From positions 2,417 through 13,624 of the forward strand of contig PXQK01000165.1 in NCBI GenBank assembly GCA_003022085.1: DNA of 11,208 bases, read 5' to 3'. The DNA is from Halobacteriales archaeon QH_10_65_19. Its GTDB lineage: Archaea; Halobacteriota; Halobacteria; Halobacteriales; Haloarculaceae. Below the pieces are notes generated by a model. It made no database searches. It saw only the letters and a program-made list of their open reading frames with translations, and was not told the origin of the DNA. Position 1 is the stretch's first letter, and each line of letters opens with the position of its first letter. Positions 7,573 to 11,208 of this stretch are shown piece by piece. The position numbers and the translations under genes are program-made.

Positions 7573-7674
7573 TTGTACCAGCGGAAACCGACGGCAGGAC
7601 AGTTCTCACGCCCGGTTTGCGTTTTGCTGCGGCCGCGACGGCGGCGCTCGTCAGGGCCGGCCCGAGCAACACTC

Positions 7675-7785
7675 ATACGGTCGTGCGTGACTCTTTACCG
7701 CTATAGAATCGCGCATTGGGCGTTTCAGCCCGCGAAACCGCCGATATTGAGTCCCGGTGCTGAAAATAATCACGCACGACCGTAT
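7675..7785. mobile_element. MITE-like element with 16-bp terminal inverted repeats
   Basis: ATACGGTCGTGCGTGA (7675-7690) and its exact reverse complement (7770-7785) bound a 111-bp unit with no protein-coding capacity. Inside is a hairpin, GGCGTTTC (7719-7726) pairing with GAAACCGCC (7734-7742) with one bulged C, centred in the element. A nested repeat TTTCAGC (7723-7729) / GCTGAAA (7759-7765) is also present. The interior is more AT-rich than the surroundings. A decayed copy of similar length occurs at 1681-1790. These features fit a miniature inverted-repeat transposable element or a remnant of an insertion sequence; I do not recognise the parent element and see no clear target duplication. 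Confidence 0.6.
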
Positions 7786-7797
7786 CATACGGTCGTG
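7775..7797. repeat. 23-bp perfect palindrome at element edge
   Basis: CACGACCGTAT (7775-7785), a single C, then ATACGGTCGTG (7787-7797). The right half repeats the first 11 bases of the element's terminal sequence in direct orientation, so the palindrome is formed by the element end plus an adjoining partial end. It could reflect a second insertion, a circle-junction-like intermediate, or an insertion into a pre-existing palindromic target. Confidence 0.6.
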
Positions 7798-7869
7798 TTG
7801 GCAGGCGCTCCACCACCTATAAGTTAGGAGATACGTTGTGTTGTCCGGCGGGTCACCCACAGCGACGAA

Positions 7870-8712
7870 CTAGGCTTCGAGACGCCCGGTTCGCCACGCC
7901 TCCGTATCCGGGACCTGGTTGAACGTGTAGATGTGGAGCCCCCGGATGTTGTAGTGCGGGTCGTCAGTGTACGGGGCCAGCCCGTCGATGAGGTCGTCCG
8001 GTTCGTACTTGCCGCGGGAGCCGATGAACTCGCGGAGGAAGCCGAGAATCCCCGTTGTTTTCTGCAGGAAGCGAACAGAGTCACCGACCCCGACTTTCCG
8101 GGAGATACCGATCAGCCGCTGGTATTTCATCACGCCCGGGATCCCGACGTCGACGGGCAGGTCGATCCCCCGCTCGTCGCGGATCAGGTCGATCCAGTCG
8201 ACGATCGCCTCCGGGTCGTAGCAGATCTGTGTCGCGATGTACGTCGCGTACGGCGCTTTCTGCTCCATCGACTCGGCGAGCTCTTCGTTGTCGAGGAACT
8301 GGTGACCCTCCGGGTAGCCGGTGATCCCGATATCGTCGAACTCGTGGCCGAGGTCGTCCAGGGACGTCAGCAGCTGGTAGGCCGAGTCGAACTCGCCGAC
8401 CGGCTCCTCGCGGTCGCCGCCGGGAACGAACATGGCCGTCACGCCGGCCGCGTCGAGCCGGTTGGCGATCTCGTCGAGGTGATCCTCGCTCTCGACGTAT
8501 CTCGCGGCGATGTGAGGGATGACCTCGTACCCGTCTTCCGCCAGGTTCTCCGCCCACGTGACCGTGTCTTCCAGGCCCAGTGAGGGCGACGCCGTGATCG
8601 TGATCGTGGCGTCGTCGGGCAGATGACTCACCTGTTTCTCGATACTGTCGAACGGCATCAACTCGAACCGCGGATCGGCTAAGAGCTCTGTTTTTGCACG
8701 ATTTGTTAACAT
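7870..8712 (-). CDS. metF: Methylenetetrahydrofolate reductase family protein
   Basis: A 280-residue flavin TIM-barrel protein of the MetF family, which interconverts 5,10-methylene-THF and 5-methyl-THF. Recognisable points are FELMP with E17 (the glutamate near the active site), PHIAAR with H67, the PGGD motif (97-100) whose Asp contacts FAD, YPEGH (133-137), ATQICYD (160-166) with Q162 at the substrate-binding position, IPGVM (191-195) and HIYTFNQ (260-266). The length equals bacterial MetF. Strand 1 differs from the usual SVTYGAG-type motif (ITITASPSLG, 37-46), so the protein belongs to a divergent subgroup. The start is ATG 8712, with a TATA-like ATTAAT 28 nt before it. It is divergent from folD and lies upstream of the DmdA-like gene on the same strand. 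It could supply methyl-THF for methionine, or run in the oxidative direction if the DmdA-like enzyme loads methyl groups onto THF. Confidence 0.87.
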   Translation of the reverse strand: MLTNRAKTELLADPRFELMPFDSIEKQVSHLPDDATITITASPSLGLEDTVTWAENLAEDGYEVIPHIAARYVESEDHLDEIANRLDAAGVTAMFVPGGDREEPVGEFDSAYQLLTSLDDLGHEFDDIGITGYPEGHQFLDNEELAESMEQKAPYATYIATQICYDPEAIVDWIDLIRDERGIDLPVDVGIPGVMKYQRLIGISRKVGVGDSVRFLQKTTGILGFLREFIGSRGKYEPDDLIDGLAPYTDDPHYNIRGLHIYTFNQVPDTEAWRTGRLEA

Positions 8713-8737
8713 CTGGTTCTATCTATGTGACAGCGAG

Positions 8738-8743
8738 ATTAAT
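8738..8743 (-). promoter_or_regulatory. TATA box of metF-like gene
   Basis: ATTAAT, preceded on the minus strand by the purine-rich GGAAAGAC as possible BRE, is centred about 28 nt before the ATG at 8712. A leaderless transcript is expected. Confidence 0.5.
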
Positions 8744-8847
8744 GTCTTTCCTATACTGTCGAGCGTGACGCGGGACGGCCCCGGTAGCGACACTATCCAG
8801 GAGTTCGAGTCCGTACGTATCAGATTTCTTTTCGGTTGTGGAGTGGA

Positions 8848-8855
8848 CGATAAAC
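8848..8855 (+). promoter_or_regulatory. Possible TATA box for folD
   Basis: ACGATAAAC is the best TATA-like sequence upstream of folD in the divergent 247-bp intergenic region. Transcription from it would start near 8878 and give a leader of about 80 nt, which would carry the short ORF at 8910-8963. Confidence 0.3.
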
Positions 8856-8909
8856 GGGAACAGACCGAGCAATTGAACACCCGCCGAGCGATACCCCGTG
8901 CTGAGAAGC

Positions 8910-8963
8910 ATGACGGACAACACCACCACGCGGCACAGCCCGGACAGAGGGAAAGCGCCATGA
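8910..8963 (+). CDS. Short upstream ORF overlapping folD start
   Basis: An ATG at 8910 opens a 17-codon frame (MTDNTTTRHSPDRGKAP) whose TGA at 8961-8963 overlaps the folD ATG at 8960 in an ATGA arrangement. A GAGGG sequence at 8947-8951 lies inside it, eight bases before the folD start. The overlap geometry is that of translationally coupled genes. The peptide has no known motif, and its own start has no clear ribosome site, so it may be an accident of composition. Confidence 0.3.
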   Translation: MTDNTTTRHSPDRGKAP

Positions 8964-9853
8964 CAACCGTTCTCGACGGCAACGCAGTCGGCGACCGGAT
9001 CCGGGACGAGCTCGGCGAGTGTATCGAGACGCTGTCGGACGCGGGCGTCACGCCGGGGCTCGCGACGGTGCTGATGAGCGAGGATCCGGCCAGCGAGACG
9101 TACGTATCGATGAAACAGCAGGCCTGTGAGGAGATCGGGATCGACGGGATCCACCGCGAGCTCGACCCGGCGGCCCCCGCCGAGGAACTGTTCGAGGTGA
9201 TCGACGAGATGAACACCGACCCTGCGGTCCACGGCTACCTCGTCCAGATGCCCGTCCCGGATCACGTCGACAAGCGGCGTGTGCTCCGGAGCGTCGACCC
9301 GGTCAAGGACGTCGACGGGTTCCACCCCGAGAACGTCGGCCGGCTCGTCGCGGGCGACGCCCGGTTCAAGCCCGCCACGCCACACGGCGTCCAGAAGCTG
9401 CTCGAGGCGGCCGGCGTCGACACCGAGGGCAAAGACGCAGTCGTAGTCGGCCGCTCGGACATCGTCGGCAAGCCGATGGTGAACCTCCTGATCCAGAAGG
9501 CGCCGGGCGGCAACGCGACCACGACGGTCTGTCACTCCCGGACCGACGACCTCGCGGCGAAAACCCGCCGGGCCGACATCGTCGTCGCTGCCGCCGGGCA
9601 GCCGGAGATGATCGACGGGTCGATGCTCTCGGAAGGCGCGACCGTGATCGACGTCGGCGTGAACCGCATCGAGGCCGACACCGAGAAGGGCTACGAGCTC
9701 GTCGGCGACGTCGAGTTCGAGAGCGCCGAGGAGAAAGCCGACGTGATTACGCCCGTCCCCGGCGGCGTCGGCCCGATGACGATCACGATGTTGCTGTACA
9801 ACGCGGTCAAAGCCGCGAGCATCCAGGAGGACGTCCCCGTCGACCTGCCCTGA
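8960..9853 (+). CDS. folD: Bifunctional methylene-THF dehydrogenase / methenyl-THF cyclohydrolase
   Basis: FolD converts 5,10-methylene-THF to 5,10-methenyl-THF with NAD(P)+ and then to 10-formyl-THF. The 297-residue product has full family length. The active-site Tyr and Lys are Y48 and K52 in SETYVSMKQ. Other marks are VQMPVP (95-100, with Q96), KDVDGFHPEN (116-125), the cofactor motif VVVGRSDIVGKP (161-172) and the C-terminal TPVPGGVGPMT (264-274). The usual PCTP motif reads PATP (138-141). The ATG at 8960 is supported by the conserved MTTVLDGNAV start and GAGGG at 8947-8951; the longer open frame upstream shows no similarity. It is transcribed away from the metF-like gene, sharing a 247-bp divergent promoter region, and is followed on the same strand by glycerate kinase after 222 bp. 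Confidence 0.96.
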   Translation: MTTVLDGNAVGDRIRDELGECIETLSDAGVTPGLATVLMSEDPASETYVSMKQQACEEIGIDGIHRELDPAAPAEELFEVIDEMNTDPAVHGYLVQMPVPDHVDKRRVLRSVDPVKDVDGFHPENVGRLVAGDARFKPATPHGVQKLLEAAGVDTEGKDAVVVGRSDIVGKPMVNLLIQKAPGGNATTTVCHSRTDDLAAKTRRADIVVAAAGQPEMIDGSMLSEGATVIDVGVNRIEADTEKGYELVGDVEFESAEEKADVITPVPGGVGPMTITMLLYNAVKAASIQEDVPVDLP

Positions 9854-9891
9854 CGGCTCGCTTCGCTCGCCGTTCGACCGCACGTTGTCTC

Positions 9892-9987
9892 TCATTCGTC
9901 GGTCCGGAGATCACAGACGTCCATCATCTTCCGAACTGGCGTAACGTCGAAGTCACTGTCACCGACGACGAGAACGTCACGCGCATA
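9892..9987 (-). pseudogene. Possible remnant of a PIN-domain protein (C-terminal part)
   Basis: On the minus strand between folD and glycerate kinase, a short frame ends with YARDVLVVGDSDFDV...DVCDLRTDE and a TGA at 9894-9892. The hydrophobic strand followed by GDSDF resembles the last acidic motif of PIN-domain nucleases (VapC-like). The rest of the frame upstream is Cys-rich and unlike the proteins around it, and the first PIN motifs are missing. If real, it is a decayed fragment; a chance frame is also quite possible. Confidence 0.25.
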
Positions 9988-10043
9988 CATCGCGTATACA
10001 GAACAGCAGTCGTTTCGCCGGGAATCGAAGCCACGGTGAGCGC

Positions 10044-10050
10044 AATTTAA
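10044..10050 (+). promoter_or_regulatory. TATA box of glycerate kinase gene
   Basis: AATTTAA, the only AT-rich block in the area, is centred about 28 nt before the ATG at 10076, predicting a leaderless transcript separate from folD. Confidence 0.5.
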
Positions 10051-10075
10051 GAGGGCGGCGGTGCAGGCTCCGGTC

Positions 10076-11208
10076 ATGACTCACCTCGTAAACAACCGCG
10101 CGGAGCTGGCGACCACTTCGTCCCGCGCGCTCGCGCTGGACTGTATCGAGTCGGGCATCGAGGCCGCCCATCCCGAGCAGGTGGTGCGCTCCTCGGTGTC
10201 GCTTTCGGGAAACCGACTGACCGTCGCCGACGCGACCTACGACCTCTCGGCGTACGAGGAACTGCTTCTCGTGGGCGGCGGGAAGGCCACCGGCACCGTC
10301 GCGTCCGTCCTGGCCGACCTTCTGGGCGACCGGCTGACCGGCGGCGCCATCGTCACGACCGAGTCCGTCGACGTCCCACGGATCGAGAGCTTCGAGGGCG
10401 GCCATCCAGTGCCAAACGAGGAGGGGGTCGCGGGCGCCCGCCGCGTGCTCGAACTGGCCGGGGGAGCGGGCGAGAAAACGCTCGTGCTTGCGGCGATCAC
10501 CGGCGGCGGGAGCGCGCTGATGACAGCACCCGCGGACGGAGTCGGACTCGACGACGTCCAGGCGGTGACCGACGCGATGCTCGACGCCGGGATGGAGATA
10601 CACGACATCAACGCGGTCCGCAAACACGTCTCGGCGATCAAGGGCGGCCAGCTCGCCCGGACCGCCGACCCGGCGACGGTCGTCACGCTCGCCTTCAGCG
10701 ACGTCGTCGGCAACGATCTGAGCGTTATCGCGAGCGGGCCGACCGCGCCCGACGACTCCACCTACGGCGACGCGATCGACGCGCTCGACCGCGGCGGCGT
10801 CGAGGCACCCGACCCGGTGCGTTCCCGCCTCGAAGCCGGGGCTGCCGGTGACCTGCCGGAGACGCCCGACGCGAGCGACCCGGCCGTCGACTCGGTCCGG
10901 ACACACGTCCTCGCGGACGGCATGACCGCGATCCGCGCCGCGAGGGACGTCGCCGCAGACGCGGGCTACGACCCGCTCGTGCTCTCCTCGCGGCTCCGCG
11001 GCGAAGCCCGGGAGGCCGCCAAGATCCACGCCGGTGTCGCCGAGGAGTGTCACGCCACCGGCACGCCGCTCGCGCCGCCGGCCGTCCTCCTCTCGGGCGG
11101 CGAGCTGACCGTGACGGTAAGGGGCAACGGGTCGGGCGGCCCGAGCACCGAGTTCGCGCTCGCGAGCGCGCTCGAACTCGACGAGCCGGGGACGACAGTG
11201 GCAGCGGT
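10076..11208 (+). CDS. gck: Glycerate 2-kinase, MOFRL family (3' truncated)
   Basis: This ATP-dependent kinase makes 2-phosphoglycerate from D-glycerate. From the ATG at 10076 (MTHLVNNRAEL) the frame stays open for 377 complete codons to the window edge; the family is about 420-450 residues, so the last 50-70 are outside. Visible motifs are LLVGGGKATG (64-73), FEGGHPVPNEEG (106-117), the phosphate loop ITGGGSALM (141-149), INAVRKHVSAIKGGQLA (178-194) and FSDVVGNDLSVIASGP (207-222). LLSGGELTVTVRGNGSGGP opens the C-terminal MOFRL domain, encoded near 11090-11146. In haloarchaea glycerate kinase can serve serine/glycine or glycerate breakdown; with folD and a possible demethylation path nearby, a link to serine-type one-carbon flow is conceivable but not demonstrated. 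Confidence 0.92.
   Translation, partial: MTHLVNNRAELATTSSRALALDCIESGIEAAHPEQVVRSSVSLSGNRLTVADATYDLSAYEELLLVGGGKATGTVASVLADLLGDRLTGGAIVTTESVDVPRIESFEGGHPVPNEEGVAGARRVLELAGGAGEKTLVLAAITGGGSALMTAPADGVGLDDVQAVTDAMLDAGMEIHDINAVRKHVSAIKGGQLARTADPATVVTLAFSDVVGNDLSVIASGPTAPDDSTYGDAIDALDRGGVEAPDPVRSRLEAGAAGDLPETPDASDPAVDSVRTHVLADGMTAIRAARDVAADAGYDPLVLSSRLRGEAREAAKIHAGVAEECHATGTPLAPPAVLLSGGELTVTVRGNGSGGPSTEFALASALELDEPGTTVAA

Larger units (their letters stand above)
7511..7869. other. Long intergenic region between MetF-like and DmdA-like genes
   Basis: This 359-bp gap separates two co-oriented genes. It contains the DmdA-like gene's promoter and a nearby inverted repeat (7533-7572), a featureless GC-rich part (about 7573-7670), the MITE-like element (7675-7785) and a flanking partial repeat (7787-7797). 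Near 7820 an ACCTATAAGTT stretch is TATA-like but has no gene correctly placed after it. Confidence 0.6.

Noticed and set aside
7511..7672. N-terminal extension of the DmdA-like frame
   Set aside because: It crosses a strong TATA box correctly spaced for a start at 7510, and the added residues are not acidic or family-like.
7651..7860. A 69-codon minus-strand frame across the inverted-repeat element
   Set aside because: It runs through both element termini, has no ribosome site or family similarity, and is best explained by the repeat itself.
8713..8959. A THF riboswitch upstream of folD
   Set aside because: No recognisable pseudoknotted THF aptamer pattern could be drawn, and this class is known from bacteria; the short ORF is a simpler observation.
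9854..9872. GGCTCGCTTCGCTCGCC just after the folD stop, as a terminator hairpin
   Set aside because: Only the outer three or four bases pair well, the middle mismatches, and no T tract follows.
8723..9895. A 390-codon open frame on the minus strand opposite folD
   Set aside because: It is the GC-driven antisense shadow of folD: its sequence is Val/Asp/Arg-rich without motifs, and folD itself has full family conservation.
9977..11053. A 358-codon open frame on the minus strand opposite glycerate kinase
   Set aside because: Antisense shadow of a strongly conserved glycerate kinase; no recognisable domain in the antisense protein.

Overview
The window comes from a halophilic archaeon (class Halobacteria). 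It is GC-rich, the predicted proteins are strongly acidic, several genes have TATA-like boxes 26-29 nt before the ATG (the leaderless arrangement usual in this group), and the enzymes resemble haloarchaeal versions of folate-dependent and housekeeping families. I cannot assign a genus. No rRNA, tRNA, CRISPR array or intact transposase gene was seen.

Layout. 1-714 (+) is the 3' part of a lipoate-protein ligase family gene. 770-1636 (+) is endonuclease IV (nfo). 1837-2622 (+) is a short-chain dehydrogenase/reductase (SDR) relative that has lost the canonical catalytic residues. On the minus strand, 4716-3193 and 3196-2576 encode the two subunits of a chorismate-using amidotransferase synthase, most likely 4-amino-4-deoxychorismate synthase (pabB, pabA), with a 4-bp start/stop overlap. 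pabA overlaps the SDR gene tail to tail by 47 bp. 4916-6082 (+) encodes a five-helix membrane protein with a large external beta-rich region and no recognised family. 7510-6134 (-) is a GcvT/DmdA-type folate-dependent methyltransferase. 8712-7870 (-) is a methylenetetrahydrofolate reductase family protein. 8960-9853 (+) is folD. 10076 to the right edge (+) is a truncated glycerate 2-kinase gene.

How the genes fit together. From pabAB (p-aminobenzoate for folate) to folD the window is rich in tetrahydrofolate one-carbon metabolism. The DmdA-like protein, the MetF-like protein and FolD could form a consecutive path: methyl transfer from an unknown donor to THF, oxidation of methyl-THF to methylene-THF, then to methenyl- and formyl-THF. 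This is inference from gene content. The lipoate ligase (lipoyl-dependent glycine cleavage and oxoacid dehydrogenases) and glycerate kinase (serine/glycerate metabolism) are compatible with it but also have general roles.

Non-coding structure. A 111-bp element with perfect 16-bp terminal inverted repeats (7675-7785) lies between the MetF-like and DmdA-like genes. A second, decayed element of nearly the same length (1681-1790), with one matching end, lies before the SDR gene. Together they suggest a small non-autonomous mobile element family (MITE-like). A 17-codon upstream ORF overlaps the folD start codon.
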